This document shows, one piece after another, positions 1 to 9,421 of a DNA stretch of 49,993 bases; position 1 is the stretch's first letter; each line of letters opens with the position of its first letter. Made by a program: the position numbers and the translations under genes. Location of the stretch: the NCBI GenBank assembly GCA_001768195.1, contig MENI01000044.1, forward strand, positions 1 to 49,993, read 5' to 3'. This DNA comes from Bacteroidetes bacterium GWA2_40_15. GTDB taxonomy: Bacteria > Bacteroidota > Bacteroidia > Bacteroidales > VadinHA17. Below the pieces are notes generated by a model. It worked only from the letters and a program-made list of their open reading frames with translations, did no database searches and was not told the DNA's origin.

Positions 1-705
1 TTTCACCATTTCAAATTGCTGAACATCGCTTCTTAGTTCGAGGGCTTCCTCATTTACTTTTTTCCAGAATGTCTCCGCAACATCAGGGGTGTCGCCAAAC
101 TGATTTTTTGAAATTAATTGATGGATAATCTGAAGCGACCTGAAATTATTGCGGATACTGATCAGGAAGTTTTTCAGGTCAGATGTATTGTAATTGCGTC
201 TTTCCAGGAACTCGTTATTTCCACACCAGATAATAACTGCGTCAGGCTGGAGGGGAATTATGGTTTCAAAAACCTGCCTGACGCGGTAGCTGGCAAATCC
301 ATGAGCACTGCAATTGATTACTTCTACTTTTTTTGCAGGGTATAAATTTTGCAATGATTTTTCAAGATATCTGCTGAAAATTTCATCCGGAGGATGTGGC
401 CATCCTGCACTTGCTGAACCGCCCAGGCAAATTATACGTATCTGATCCTTCTCTTTATTCTCTCTGAAGACAATATTCCTGTCTCTGTATGCATTTCTGT
501 TTGTAATCTTATACCAGGTTTCTCCTTTAATAACCTGTTTTGAGAACAGATTAATCGGGCCGAGATCAATCAAATTGTCTGTCGGCTTGCCCGGAGAAGT
601 TATGCGGAATATAACCTCGACTAAAGCTAATAGCAATATAACAAACAGTATACTGGAAATCCTTAACAATAATTCTTTATGCCTGTAATAGAATGAATAT
701 GACAC
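1..705 (-). CDS. SGNH/GDSL-type hydrolase, membrane-anchored or exported (3' end cut by window)
   Basis: An open minus-strand frame runs 235 codons from 705 to the window edge without a stop. The translation has a hydrophobic N-terminal segment (ISSILFVILLLALVEVIF), then a block-I-like GGSASAGWP with the candidate nucleophilic Ser, and further on WCGNNEFLE, which matches the block III G-x-N of SGNH esterases. Known members remove acyl groups from glycans or lipids; the substrate here cannot be read. No ATG exists in frame before the upstream stop just beyond 720, so the start is taken as GTG at 705-703, which leaves a short N-tail before the membrane segment. The C-terminal block with the catalytic Asp/His lies outside the window. 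It is divergent from the next gene and probably a separate transcript. Confidence 0.75.
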   Translation of the reverse strand, partial: MSYSFYYRHKELLLRISSILFVILLLALVEVIFRITSPGKPTDNLIDLGPINLFSKQVIKGETWYKITNRNAYRDRNIVFRENKEKDQIRIICLGGSASAGWPHPPDEIFSRYLEKSLQNLYPAKKVEVINCSAHGFASYRVRQVFETIIPLQPDAVIIWCGNNEFLERRNYNTSDLKNFLISIRNNFRSLQIIHQLISKNQFGDTPDVAETFWKKVNEEALELRSDVQQFEMVK

Positions 706-757
706 AATGCAATATTTATGTTATCGATGATTAACTGTAAATAAAAAGTCGTTTTTA

Positions 758-765
758 CAAATATA
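758..765 (-). promoter_or_regulatory. Candidate Bacteroidota -7 box for the SGNH hydrolase gene
   Basis: On the minus strand this reads TATATTTG, an exact match to the Bacteroidota -7 consensus TAnnTTTG, about 53 nt upstream of the proposed GTG start. I see no TTTG at the usual 19-21 nt further upstream, so this is only a candidate. Confidence 0.35.
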
Positions 766-961
766 TCAGAGGGTTTATCAAAATCCTAATTTAACCTATT
801 CATATTTCCTGAAACTAAATTATTCCTGTCAGATAATGGAATAACGTTATTTCTCATTTTTTCTTATAGGTGAGAACCGTGTTTCATGGATATTACTTGC
901 GTATGTCAGATATATATTTAAATCAGGAACTCCAAATGGTTTTTGACAAATCCGAATAAAA

Positions 962-2233
962 ATGAACATAAAAAAGAGCTTTTTGCTTGGTTGTGTAATT
1001 ATTTTCAGTTGTACTCCAGGCTTAACACAGTTACCAGTTACATTTGAAAACAGAATAATTGACCATGAACCTCCCGATAATATATGGATAAAAAGTACCG
1101 GCGACTATAATGGTGATGGACATCACGACCTCCTGATCGCGGGCCATAACGGTAAAAGTCAGGATTTTATTATCTGGTATCAGAATCCTGGTGTAACAGA
1201 TGGTAACTGGATTAAACATACTGTTTACCAGGGGGGTGAGGCTTATGGTTTTGAAGGCGGAGCTTCCGGTGATCTCGATGGAGATGGAGATGTTGATCTT
1301 GTTACGGGGAGTTACTGGCAGGATAAATTATTCTGGCTGGAAAATCCAGGTAAGGGTATAGGGAAATGGGAACTTCATGAACTCGGTTATCCAAAATCGG
1401 GAACAACCTACCTGTATGATTTTAACAGTGACGGGAAACTGGATATCATAACGCGCGCTTCTGAGAAATACTCGGGAGATGTTGGACGTGATATATGGAT
1501 ATGGAAGCAGAATACTCCTGAATCCTGGACAAAATACAGAAAATTGATTGGCGACGGAGAATATTTTAATATTGGCGATGTAGACAATGATGGAAACACC
1601 GATGTTGTATTTGCCAACAAATGGCTTCGGAACAACGGAAACATTGACATCAGTAAATGGGAGGAATACACTTTCACAAATGCATACACCTGGCTTAGCA
1701 CCTTTCCTGTTATTATTGACATGAACAAAGATGGGCGCAATGATATTGTTCTTACACCTACGGTCTGGGCAGGTGAATATCATAAGACAGCCTGGTATGA
1801 AGCGCCGGAAAATCCGGTTGGAAACCTGTGGAATGAGAATATTATTGAGGATAATATTGAGTGTGTTACACACGCCCTGGGAGTATATGATTTTAACCTG
1901 GATGGATATCCGGATGTTTTTACTGCGGAAATGCATCAGGGGGAAGAACCCCACGAAGTAAGGATCTATTATAATTCTGATCTTAAGGGGAATTCATGGA
2001 AGAAGCAAGTTATCTCTGAAAGGGGGTCACATTCAAATCAATTTATTGATTTTGATGGCGATGGTGACATTGATATTTTTGGCAGCAATCATGGAGGAAA
2101 GGAGAAGCCAAAAGTTGAGATATGGATTAATACTTCAAATCAAAAAAGAAAAATAGCTTATTGCTCTTCAGGATTTTTTTATACTGTTAGGCCTTTATCT
2201 GAATTTAAGAAGCAGCTTTGCATAATGAAATAG
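962..2233 (+). CDS. FG-GAP/VCBS seven-bladed beta-propeller, exported (subgroup A)
   Basis: The N-terminal signal peptide ends in a possible lipobox (IIFSC) near residue 18. The rest contains seven Ca-binding-type DxDxDG repeats (DYNGDGHHD, DLDGDGDVD, DFNSDGKLD, DVDNDGNTD, DMNKDGRND, DFNLDGYPD, DFDGDGDID), each alternating with W-Y/F-x-N-P and W-x-x-H-x-I segments. That count predicts one complete seven-bladed propeller. It is closely related to the next gene and to the gene at 8282; all three carry an AEM-x-Q signature in the sixth blade. The last ~25 residues extend beyond the end seen in its neighbour and follow an A-rich stretch near 2140-2155, where loss of one A would give an immediate TAG. 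The tail may therefore be a frameshift product. The role is unknown; ligand binding or lyase activity is possible. Confidence 0.85.
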   Translation: MNIKKSFLLGCVIIFSCTPGLTQLPVTFENRIIDHEPPDNIWIKSTGDYNGDGHHDLLIAGHNGKSQDFIIWYQNPGVTDGNWIKHTVYQGGEAYGFEGGASGDLDGDGDVDLVTGSYWQDKLFWLENPGKGIGKWELHELGYPKSGTTYLYDFNSDGKLDIITRASEKYSGDVGRDIWIWKQNTPESWTKYRKLIGDGEYFNIGDVDNDGNTDVVFANKWLRNNGNIDISKWEEYTFTNAYTWLSTFPVIIDMNKDGRNDIVLTPTVWAGEYHKTAWYEAPENPVGNLWNENIIEDNIECVTHALGVYDFNLDGYPDVFTAEMHQGEEPHEVRIYYNSDLKGNSWKKQVISERGSHSNQFIDFDGDGDIDIFGSNHGGKEKPKVEIWINTSNQKRKIAYCSSGFFYTVRPLSEFKKQLCIMK

Positions 2234-2262
2234 GAGTTTAAATTATTATTAAAACAACTGAA

Positions 2263-3453
2263 ATGAATAAAACAATACTTCTGGTCTTAACACTGTTGAT
2301 CGGGGCAACTAATATTCCGGGTTCAGCACAGGATCCGGGGAGCTTTAAACAGATAACCATTGACGATAAACATCCCCTTCGGAGCATCTGGGCAAAGGGT
2401 AAAGGAGACTTCAATGGAGACGGACATATCGATTTTATGATAGGGGGTGAGGGTACTGTTATCTGGTATGAGAATCCCGGCTTTAAGGATACCAAAACAT
2501 GGACCAGGCACATCGCTTACAGCGGCCCAACGTCAATAGGATTTGAAGGCACCGTATGCGGCGACATTGACAATGACGGGGATATTGACATTATAATTGG
2601 GGGTTATTACACGCATGTAATCTATTGTCTGGAGAATCCGGGAAAGGGACAGGGTAGCTGGAAATTGCATAATCTTGGCGGCCCCAAAACTGATGCCACA
2701 TACCTGCACGATTTTGACAATGACGGCAAACTCGATATTATAACAAGGGCTTCTGAGTTATATTCAGGAGGAACAGGCAGAGATATTTTCATCTGGAAGC
2801 AAGGGAATAATCCTTTTAATGCTTCCGACTGGAGGAGGTTCAGGAGGAACGATATAGGTACAGGTGAGCACTTTAATATCGGGGATGTAGATTCTGATGG
2901 CAAAATGGATTTTATTGTAGCAAACAGATGGTATGGAAATACCGGTAAGATCAACCCTTCCGAATGGACTGAAAATGTTTTTACCACAGCATGGGATCAT
3001 ACGAGTACGTTCCCCTTTATGGCAGATATTAATAAGGACGGGCGGAATGATATCGTGCTGACACCAACTGAAAAATATCCAAAGATGTATAAGACTGCCT
3101 GGTATGAAGCTCCTGTTGATCCGGCTCAGGGTAACTGGAAAGGACACATTATAGATGAAAAAGTACAATGTATTACGCACTCAATCGGGGTGTATGATTT
3201 TGATAATAATGGGACACCTGATGTTTTTACTGCGGAAATGGAACAAAGCGATGACCCCGATGAAGTAAGGATTTATTTTAATAACGGTAACGGAACTTCC
3301 TGGACAAAAAAAATTCTGTCATCTAAAGGTTCTCACTGGAACCAGTTTGCTGATATTGATTCAGATGGGGATATCGATATTTTCGAAGCTAATCATGGGA
3401 GTCAGGGACCCCCAACAGTTGAATTATGGGAAAACCAGTCGAATCCAAAATAA
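2263..3453 (+). CDS. FG-GAP/VCBS seven-bladed beta-propeller, secreted (subgroup A)
   Basis: A Sec signal peptide (MNKTILLVLTLLIGATNIPGSAQ) lacks a lipobox Cys, so the product is probably periplasmic or secreted rather than lipid-anchored. Seven DxDxDG motifs are visible (DFNGDGHID, DIDNDGDID, DFDNDGKLD, DVDSDGKMD, DINKDGRND, DFDNNGTPD, DIDSDGDID). It aligns along its length with the upstream protein, including the sixth-blade VFTAEMEQSDDPDEVRIYF segment, and is best read as a tandem duplicate 29 bp downstream. The same motif order and the W-x-R-H-I-A segments support one propeller fold. The biochemical activity is not established for this subgroup as far as I know. Confidence 0.85.
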   Translation: MNKTILLVLTLLIGATNIPGSAQDPGSFKQITIDDKHPLRSIWAKGKGDFNGDGHIDFMIGGEGTVIWYENPGFKDTKTWTRHIAYSGPTSIGFEGTVCGDIDNDGDIDIIIGGYYTHVIYCLENPGKGQGSWKLHNLGGPKTDATYLHDFDNDGKLDIITRASELYSGGTGRDIFIWKQGNNPFNASDWRRFRRNDIGTGEHFNIGDVDSDGKMDFIVANRWYGNTGKINPSEWTENVFTTAWDHTSTFPFMADINKDGRNDIVLTPTEKYPKMYKTAWYEAPVDPAQGNWKGHIIDEKVQCITHSIGVYDFDNNGTPDVFTAEMEQSDDPDEVRIYFNNGNGTSWTKKILSSKGSHWNQFADIDSDGDIDIFEANHGSQGPPTVELWENQSNPK

Positions 3454-3651
3454 CTGGTTCTTACTTTTCCTTCATTTCCTATGGGTGTAAAATGGCTGAA
3501 ATGGATATTAGTATATTGAATGTTAGTTACTGTAAATATATTAATAAATCAATTATCTTAACTGGGTCGAATAGCCGTACCAGATTTTATGGTTATTCGC
3601 TTTTAATGATAAACTGAGCGATAAGATTAAAGAACCATAAAATAATAATAT

Positions 3652-4545
3652 ATGACATCCGATATAACTCCAAAAGACATTCTCGAATGGTGCAGAATAT
3701 CTTACACCGACCTGGCAGAACATCCCAATAGAAAGATCCCTTTCAGGATCTGTAAGGATTCTGCGGAGATGGGTTATATCATGAGCAGGGAGCTGGTGGA
3801 CCTTATCAGGATTAACAACAGTAAACAAAAAATCACCCGTGCGATCGTCCCATGCGGGCCCTTATGCTGGTACAAACCCTTCACCGAAATGGTTAATACG
3901 GAAAGGGTGAGTCTCAGGGATCTGGTTGTCTTTCACATGGATGAATGTCTTGACTGGCAGGGAAAACTGCTTCCGAAAAATCACCCGCAGAATTTCAGGA
4001 CATATATGGAAAACCATTTTTACGGACCAATAGCTCATAATTTAAATGTGCCTGAAGAGAACAGGCATTTCCTGTTACCATCAAATCTGGAGGAAATAGC
4101 TGAAAAGGTGGCTTCTGCAGAGATTGATATAACTTATGGTGGCTGGGGGCAGGATGGACACGTTGCCTATAATCAGGCAAGACGAAATCCCTACAGTCAT
4201 CTGACCATTGATGATGTGCGCAGATCTTCAGCAAGATTTCAGGAAAATAATCAGGATACTGTCCTTGCGTTAGCTCATCGTTCTCTTGGAAGCGCATATC
4301 AGCTTGTAGCCCCGATGTCTGTTACATTAGGCATAAAAGAGTGTCTTTCAGCAAAAAAAATCCGCCTGTTTTCAGATACCGGTGCATGGAAACAAACATC
4401 TTTACGCATTGCCCTGTTCGGTCCCCTGACTCCGGAATTTCCAATAACACTATTACAGGAACACCCTGATGCATTACTTACAGCAACGGTAGAGACAAGC
4501 AGACACCCCATCAGCGAGCATCCTGAGTGGGATTTTGGTTTGTAG
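3652..4545 (+). CDS. NagB/GlcN-6-P deaminase-family protein with altered catalytic Glu
   Basis: This 297-aa cytoplasmic protein has the fold markers of glucosamine-6-phosphate deaminase/isomerase: FHMDECLDW (D97, equivalent to D72 of E. coli NagB) and GGWGQDGHVAYNQ (D168 and H170, equivalent to D141 and H143). The residue spaced like NagB E148 is Gln175, part of the catalytic relay in the classical enzyme. It may therefore be an isomerase, lactonase-like or altered deaminase rather than a standard NagB. It is followed by a PfkB kinase 58 bp downstream, which suggests a phosphosugar or amino-sugar step. The start ATG at 3652 has no strong ribosome-binding site, as is normal in this phylum. Confidence 0.75.
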   Translation: MTSDITPKDILEWCRISYTDLAEHPNRKIPFRICKDSAEMGYIMSRELVDLIRINNSKQKITRAIVPCGPLCWYKPFTEMVNTERVSLRDLVVFHMDECLDWQGKLLPKNHPQNFRTYMENHFYGPIAHNLNVPEENRHFLLPSNLEEIAEKVASAEIDITYGGWGQDGHVAYNQARRNPYSHLTIDDVRRSSARFQENNQDTVLALAHRSLGSAYQLVAPMSVTLGIKECLSAKKIRLFSDTGAWKQTSLRIALFGPLTPEFPITLLQEHPDALLTATVETSRHPISEHPEWDFGL

Positions 4546-4603
4546 ATTTGATGCAATAAACTCATTTACTCATATTGATAAAAATGGTAATTGAAAGTTT
4601 ATC

Positions 4604-5647
4604 ATGAGCAACACAGCCTTGAATATTCCTCATGAAAATCGTAAGTATAAAGCTTTGATAGGTACTGGCGGAATAGGTTCAGGCTCCCTTTTTTTGATTA
4701 AAGGTAATCACACTCTTGGAAGAGAAGAAAGCCGGAGCGGCAAATATCTTGATGCAAGAGACTATTGCAAATTGCACATAATTGCTCATAATGTAAAAGT
4801 ATTGCTCGGATCTGACTTCCCGGTTTTCCCGGTTGGAAAGATAGGGTATGATGATATAGGCCGCTCGTTATATCGAGAAATGGAACTGGCAGGGCTGAAT
4901 ATGGAATATGTCGGGTTTTCAGAGAAGGACAGGACCTTATTTGGTTTTTGTTTTCTTTATCCAGACGGTACGGGAGGTAATCTGACAACTGAGGAATCAG
5001 CCTGCAACAGAGTGGATGCTTCATATATTGAAAAAACTATCCCGTTTTTCTCTAAATACGCAGGTAATTTTCTTTCCCTCTCAGCCCCTGAGGTTCCACT
5101 CAGCGGACGGAGGAAATTGCTTGAGCTTACAAGGGAATACGGGGGCTATAGCGTTGCCTCATTCACCTCAGGAGAGATGGCAGAGGCGGAAGAGATGAAA
5201 ATGTTAAAACTGATTGATCTTATAGCTATTAATATAGATGAAGCTGCGGCTCTTTGCTGTATGAATGCTGATCCGGTAAGACCAGAATCAACAGTGCAAA
5301 AAGCGATTTCCAAAATGATGGAGTTCAATCCAACCGTATCTCTTTCTGTCACTGCCGGAAAACAGGGAAGCTGGTCGTGGGATGGGCACAAATTGTCCCA
5401 TGTACCGATTTTCCCTGTTGAGGAGAAAAGTACTGCAGGAGCAGGAGACGCTCACCTTGCAGGAGTTATTGCAGGATTGACTGCAGGATTTGAACTACAT
5501 CAGGCTCAGGTGCTTGGGAATCTGGCCGGAGCATTCTCGGCAACTTCACAGCATACAATACATCCGGAAATGAGCGGAAGAAAGCTGAAGGAATTTGCCA
5601 TGAAGCATTCAACCTCTGTTGACCCCGGGCTATTAAACCTGTTATAA
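4604..5647 (+). CDS. PfkB-family carbohydrate kinase
   Basis: This 347-aa protein is ribokinase-like. It has an N-terminal glycine-rich substrate region (GTGGIGSG), a middle FPVGKIGYDDIGRSL segment typical of the family, and the C-terminal anion-hole/catalytic signature STAGAGDAHLAGV, in which the Asp of GAGD is the catalytic base. It would phosphorylate a sugar or nucleoside with ATP in the cytoplasm. The partner is probably the NagB-like enzyme directly upstream. A ~30-residue N-terminal insertion (around GREESRSGKYLDARDYC) makes it longer than a typical ribokinase. The exact sugar cannot be inferred. Confidence 0.82.
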   Translation: MSNTALNIPHENRKYKALIGTGGIGSGSLFLIKGNHTLGREESRSGKYLDARDYCKLHIIAHNVKVLLGSDFPVFPVGKIGYDDIGRSLYREMELAGLNMEYVGFSEKDRTLFGFCFLYPDGTGGNLTTEESACNRVDASYIEKTIPFFSKYAGNFLSLSAPEVPLSGRRKLLELTREYGGYSVASFTSGEMAEAEEMKMLKLIDLIAINIDEAAALCCMNADPVRPESTVQKAISKMMEFNPTVSLSVTAGKQGSWSWDGHKLSHVPIFPVEEKSTAGAGDAHLAGVIAGLTAGFELHQAQVLGNLAGAFSATSQHTIHPEMSGRKLKEFAMKHSTSVDPGLLNLL

Positions 5648-5708
5648 ATTGAATTGATGAGTTTCCTTGTCTTTTAATATATTATCTATACATGATATCT
5701 GAGAAAAT

Positions 5709-6908
5709 ATGAGGATTAATTACATAAGTATATTGAAGAAATCATTGATATTAAATACTTTAATGATTTTGATTGTTGCCTGCCGAAATGATTCGCCGAC
5801 AGGTGAAAGGTTAAAGTGGGAACATTTCTCAAGTGCAAATGGAGATTTTGCAGCCCCAGGTATAGCTGAACAGGCTGCCTTACTTTTACTAGATATCGAT
5901 AAAGACGGAAAGGATGAAATTTTTGTTGCAGGCTGGGGGGATACCAGTGTAGTATGGTACAGGCAGAAAGGCAAAACATGGGAGCGCTGTTTACTTGACA
6001 GAAGCAATAGTCACTCTATCGGAGGAAGTTTTTGTGACCTGGACGGTGACGGTGACATTGATGTTTTATTCGGGGGTGCATGGAAGAGCAATGAAATATG
6101 GTGGTGGGAAAATCCCTATCCTGATTATGATCCGCAGAAACAATGGAAAAAGCATACTATCAGAGATACAGGTCAAAACGGGTATCACAATCAGATATTT
6201 GGCGATTTCGATGGGGATGGTAAGCCTGAACTCGTAGTATGGAACAAACGTGCGGGGAAGTTATTGCTGGCTAAAATTCCTGATGATCCCAAAGATAAAA
6301 ATGCCTGGGAATTTAATGAAATATTGACATGGGATGGTCAGTTGAATTATGAAGGGCTGGCAAAGTGTGATATTAATATGGATGGAAAAGAGGATATTGT
6401 TGGAGGCGGATTTTGGTTTGAACACAAAACAGGTATTGATTATACAGCCCGGAAGATAGATGATTATGGTGAATCCGGTTCTGCAGCCGGAGACCTGATC
6501 AAGGGTGGCAGGCCCGAAGTAGTCCTTAGTTCAGCAGACGGGGTGGGACCATTAAATTTGTACCAGTGGAAAAACGAAAAGTGGGAGAAGACAACTCTGA
6601 TTGAAGAAGTAATACACGGCCATACTCTTCAGGTAATTGATATAGATGGAGATGGGAGTCTGGATATTTTTTGTGCTGAGATGGCAGAATGGGCCGGGGG
6701 GAATAATCCGGGATCAAAAACCTGGATTTTGTACGGTGATGGTAATGGTAAATTTACTATAGAAATATTAAGCAGCCTCAGTGGTATTGGTAATCATGAA
6801 TCACGGATTGGAGATCTTAATGGAGATGGTCGTCCTGATATAATTCAGAAACCATTTATGAAGGGGATACCCCGCATGGACATTTGGTTAAATAAGGGTT
6901 CTAATTAA
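5709..6908 (+). CDS. FG-GAP/VCBS seven-bladed beta-propeller lipoprotein (subgroup B)
   Basis: A lipoprotein signal ends at LIVAC near residue 25. Six clear DxDxDG motifs (DIDKDGKDE, DLDGDGDID, DFDGDGKPE, DINMDGKED, DIDGDGSLD, DLNGDGRPD) plus one degenerate blade (GDLIKGGRPEVVLS, fifth position) give seven blades. The protein matches the first half of the 776-aa product at 10468 throughout (WEHFSS.NGD, IWWWENPYPDY, HNQIFGDFDGDGK), including the same degenerate fifth blade. It shares the AEM signature (IFCAEMAEW) with subgroup A. The gene is followed by an NHS-type permease 20 bp downstream, so the two are probably cotranscribed. Function is inferred only as extracytoplasmic ligand or glycan handling. 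Confidence 0.84.
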   Translation: MRINYISILKKSLILNTLMILIVACRNDSPTGERLKWEHFSSANGDFAAPGIAEQAALLLLDIDKDGKDEIFVAGWGDTSVVWYRQKGKTWERCLLDRSNSHSIGGSFCDLDGDGDIDVLFGGAWKSNEIWWWENPYPDYDPQKQWKKHTIRDTGQNGYHNQIFGDFDGDGKPELVVWNKRAGKLLLAKIPDDPKDKNAWEFNEILTWDGQLNYEGLAKCDINMDGKEDIVGGGFWFEHKTGIDYTARKIDDYGESGSAAGDLIKGGRPEVVLSSADGVGPLNLYQWKNEKWEKTTLIEEVIHGHTLQVIDIDGDGSLDIFCAEMAEWAGGNNPGSKTWILYGDGNGKFTIEILSSLSGIGNHESRIGDLNGDGRPDIIQKPFMKGIPRMDIWLNKGSN

Positions 6909-6928
6909 TTTATACAAATTAAGAAATT

Positions 6929-8158
6929 ATGAAAACAACAATCTATGCCAGACTTTCGCTAATGATGTTTTTGGAATACTTTATCTGGGGTGTATGGTAT
7001 GTAACAATGGGAACATATTTAACCAAAATAGGCTTCCAGGGTACAGCCATAGGTAGTGCATATAGTACAATTGCCTGGGCTGCAGTTATTTCTGCATTTT
7101 TTGTGAGTCTTGTTGCGGACAAATTCTTTGCGGCAGAGAAGATTACCGGAGTTTTGCACATTTTGGGCGGATTACTGATGTATCTTGTAACGACCATAAA
7201 GGATCCGGTTCTTTTTTTCTGGGTATTGCTTGCTTATGCTCTTTGCTACATGCCTACCATTGCCCTTACAACCGCAATAGGGCTGCATCATTGTACCGAT
7301 CCGGGAAAACAATATCCGGGAATCCGTGTGCTTGGTACCTTAGGGTGGATTGCTGCAGGACTGACCATAGGTTTCCTTAAGATAGAGGGTGGACCTCTGC
7401 CTATGTACCTGGCAGCATTATTTTCAGTGATCTTGGGATTATATAGCTTTACTCTGCCTCATACCCCACCGAAATCGCAGGGGAAGACTCTTACAATAAA
7501 AGAAATCCTTGGCGCTGATGCTCTGAAACTCATGAAAGACAGATCTTTCGCTATTCTGTCTATCAGCGCCTTATTGATAACCCTGCCATTTGCCATGTAC
7601 CATCCTTTTACCAATATGTATCTGAATGAGATAGGTGTTGAAAATGCAGCCGGAAAAATGACTCTGGCACAAATGTCGGAAGTAGTATTTATGTTAATGA
7701 TACCTTTCCTGTTTGTAAGGCTGGGTATCAAAAAATTGCTGCTTGTGGGTATGATTGCCTGGGTAGTTCGTTATGTTCTATTCATGTATGGCAACAATGA
7801 TACCCTTATTGCTTTTCTTTATATCGGTATTCTTCTGCATGGAGTCTGTTATGACTTCTTTTATGTAACGGCTCAGATTTACATGGATAAAAAAGCTCCC
7901 CAGGATTTAAGGGCCAGTGTACAGGGGTTCTTTACACTTCTTACCTATGGTGTAGGCTGGCTTATTGGTTCATATCTGAACGGAATCATACTTCAGACAT
8001 ACCAGATTACTGATGAAACATCAAAAGTAGTAGGCCACTACTGGAAAAATGTAATGTTCGTACCTGCAATGATTGCTCTGGTGGTTGCAATACTTTTCAC
8101 AATATTCTTTACGAACAAAAAAGAGAATATTGATATATCGGACAAGCGGTTATTATGA
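6929..8158 (+). CDS. MFS permease, nucleoside:H+ symporter-like (NHS family)
   Basis: This 409-aa protein has about twelve hydrophobic segments. Its N-terminus MFLEYFIWGVWYVTMGTYL and the tract FPGIRVLGTLGWIAAGL-like (here YPGIRVLGTLGWIAAGL) are hallmarks of NupG/XapB-type proteins, which in Bacteroidota and Planctomycetes often sit in sugar catabolic loci. The conserved YDFFYVTAQIYMD segment in the second half supports the same family. It is an inner-membrane importer, probably proton-coupled. Neighbours on both sides are FG-GAP proteins, and a sugar kinase and isomerase lie close by, so a monosaccharide or nucleoside-like glycoside is the likely cargo. Confidence 0.8.
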   Translation: MKTTIYARLSLMMFLEYFIWGVWYVTMGTYLTKIGFQGTAIGSAYSTIAWAAVISAFFVSLVADKFFAAEKITGVLHILGGLLMYLVTTIKDPVLFFWVLLAYALCYMPTIALTTAIGLHHCTDPGKQYPGIRVLGTLGWIAAGLTIGFLKIEGGPLPMYLAALFSVILGLYSFTLPHTPPKSQGKTLTIKEILGADALKLMKDRSFAILSISALLITLPFAMYHPFTNMYLNEIGVENAAGKMTLAQMSEVVFMLMIPFLFVRLGIKKLLLVGMIAWVVRYVLFMYGNNDTLIAFLYIGILLHGVCYDFFYVTAQIYMDKKAPQDLRASVQGFFTLLTYGVGWLIGSYLNGIILQTYQITDETSKVVGHYWKNVMFVPAMIALVVAILFTIFFTNKKENIDISDKRLL

Positions 8159-8281
8159 AATATTTATTACTCATTTTATCCTTTTATCAATAGGTGTAAC
8201 CATTCAAAAATGGATAATACAATTAAGTAGGGAAACTGTTTTGTATAAGAATCTTTAATCTATAATTAAAATAAAAACATT

Positions 8282-9382
8282 ATGAAAGTATTTTTTAATT
8301 TTTCATTTGTAATTGCTATCATACTATCGATCAGCTGCAGTAATGAAAAACCTCAGTTTACTGAAAAGATAATTGATGATCAGGCGCCTTCAAATCTCTG
8401 GATGAAATCTACCGGAGATGTAAACATGGATGGCAAAACCGACATTCTGGTTGGAGGCTGGCAAAAAGGGGGTATGGTTGCTTACCTTGCTCCTGACTGG
8501 AGAAAAATAGTTATAAATGATTCATTAAAGATATCTACTGATGCAGAAGTCAGTGATGTTAATAATGACAAGATCAACGACATAGTGGCAGTAGTTAATA
8601 AGGCTATAGTATGGTTCGAAGGGCCTGACTGGAAATTACATTTGATCGATTCTATTACAGGACATGATGTGGAAGTATATGATTTTGATAATGATGTCTT
8701 AATTGACGTTATATCGAGAAATCAAGGGGCATTTGGTACTCTGGGAGGCCATACACTTTACTTCTATAATCAAAAACCTTTGGGAACATGGACAAGATAT
8801 CAGAAAGAAATACTTGACGGGGAAGGAATAAAGATGGCAGACATCAATCTTGATAAAAAAATGGATATAGTGACCAACGGATACTGGTTTGAAAATGCTG
8901 GGAATATGGCTGAGTGGACCGGGCATAAATTCACAGATACATGGGAGTGGGTTAATGTTGCAATCGACGTTGCCGATATTAACAATGACGGACGGCCCGA
9001 TATTTTGTATTCTCCATCTGAATTGAGAGGTGACTATTATCGCATTTCATGGTTTGAAGCTCCGAAAGATCCTGCATCGATCTGGAAGGAACATATTGTG
9101 GCTGATTCGGTTGAAACAGTCTTACATTCGATTGGGGCAGCTGATTTTGATCTGGATGGGAAAATTGACATTGTTGTAGCTGAGATGCAGCAGGGTGTTG
9201 ATCCGGATGAGGTAGCTGTATATTATAACCGGGGTAAAAACAAATGGGAAAAACAGGTGATAAGCACGGGAGGATCACACAGCATGCGCCTGTATGATTT
9301 TGATGGAGACGGCGATATCGATATTCTCGGGGCGAACTTTGCCGGGAATATTGTAAAAATGTGGGTGAATGAATTGAAATAA
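8282..9382 (+). CDS. FG-GAP/VCBS seven-bladed beta-propeller lipoprotein (subgroup A)
   Basis: The signal peptide ends in SISC near residue 19, so this is a lipoprotein. Seven repeats can be counted: DVNMDGKTD, DVNNDKIND, DFDNDVLID, DINLDKKMD, DINNDGRPD, DFDLDGKID, DFDGDGDID. Repeats two to four lack the Gly of the calcium loop. The opening FTEKIIDDQAPSNLWMKSTGD and the sixth-blade VVAEMQQGVDPDEVAVYY match the proteins at 962 and 2263, which makes it the third member of subgroup A, more compact by about 30 residues. A 123-bp gap separates it from the permease, so it may have its own promoter; no convincing -7 box was found there. Confidence 0.84.
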   Translation: MKVFFNFSFVIAIILSISCSNEKPQFTEKIIDDQAPSNLWMKSTGDVNMDGKTDILVGGWQKGGMVAYLAPDWRKIVINDSLKISTDAEVSDVNNDKINDIVAVVNKAIVWFEGPDWKLHLIDSITGHDVEVYDFDNDVLIDVISRNQGAFGTLGGHTLYFYNQKPLGTWTRYQKEILDGEGIKMADINLDKKMDIVTNGYWFENAGNMAEWTGHKFTDTWEWVNVAIDVADINNDGRPDILYSPSELRGDYYRISWFEAPKDPASIWKEHIVADSVETVLHSIGAADFDLDGKIDIVVAEMQQGVDPDEVAVYYNRGKNKWEKQVISTGGSHSMRLYDFDGDGDIDILGANFAGNIVKMWVNELK

Positions 9383-9421
9383 TGAGTTTTACTATTATAA
9401 ATAACTAAAATCAATAGATCT

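Noticed and set aside
1328-1954. Long open frame on the minus strand (208 codons) inside the first propeller gene
   Set aside because: The Asp/Gly-rich codon repeats (GATGGNGAT) of propeller genes leave the opposite strand free of stops. Similar shadow frames occur in the other propeller genes, such as 12066-12665.
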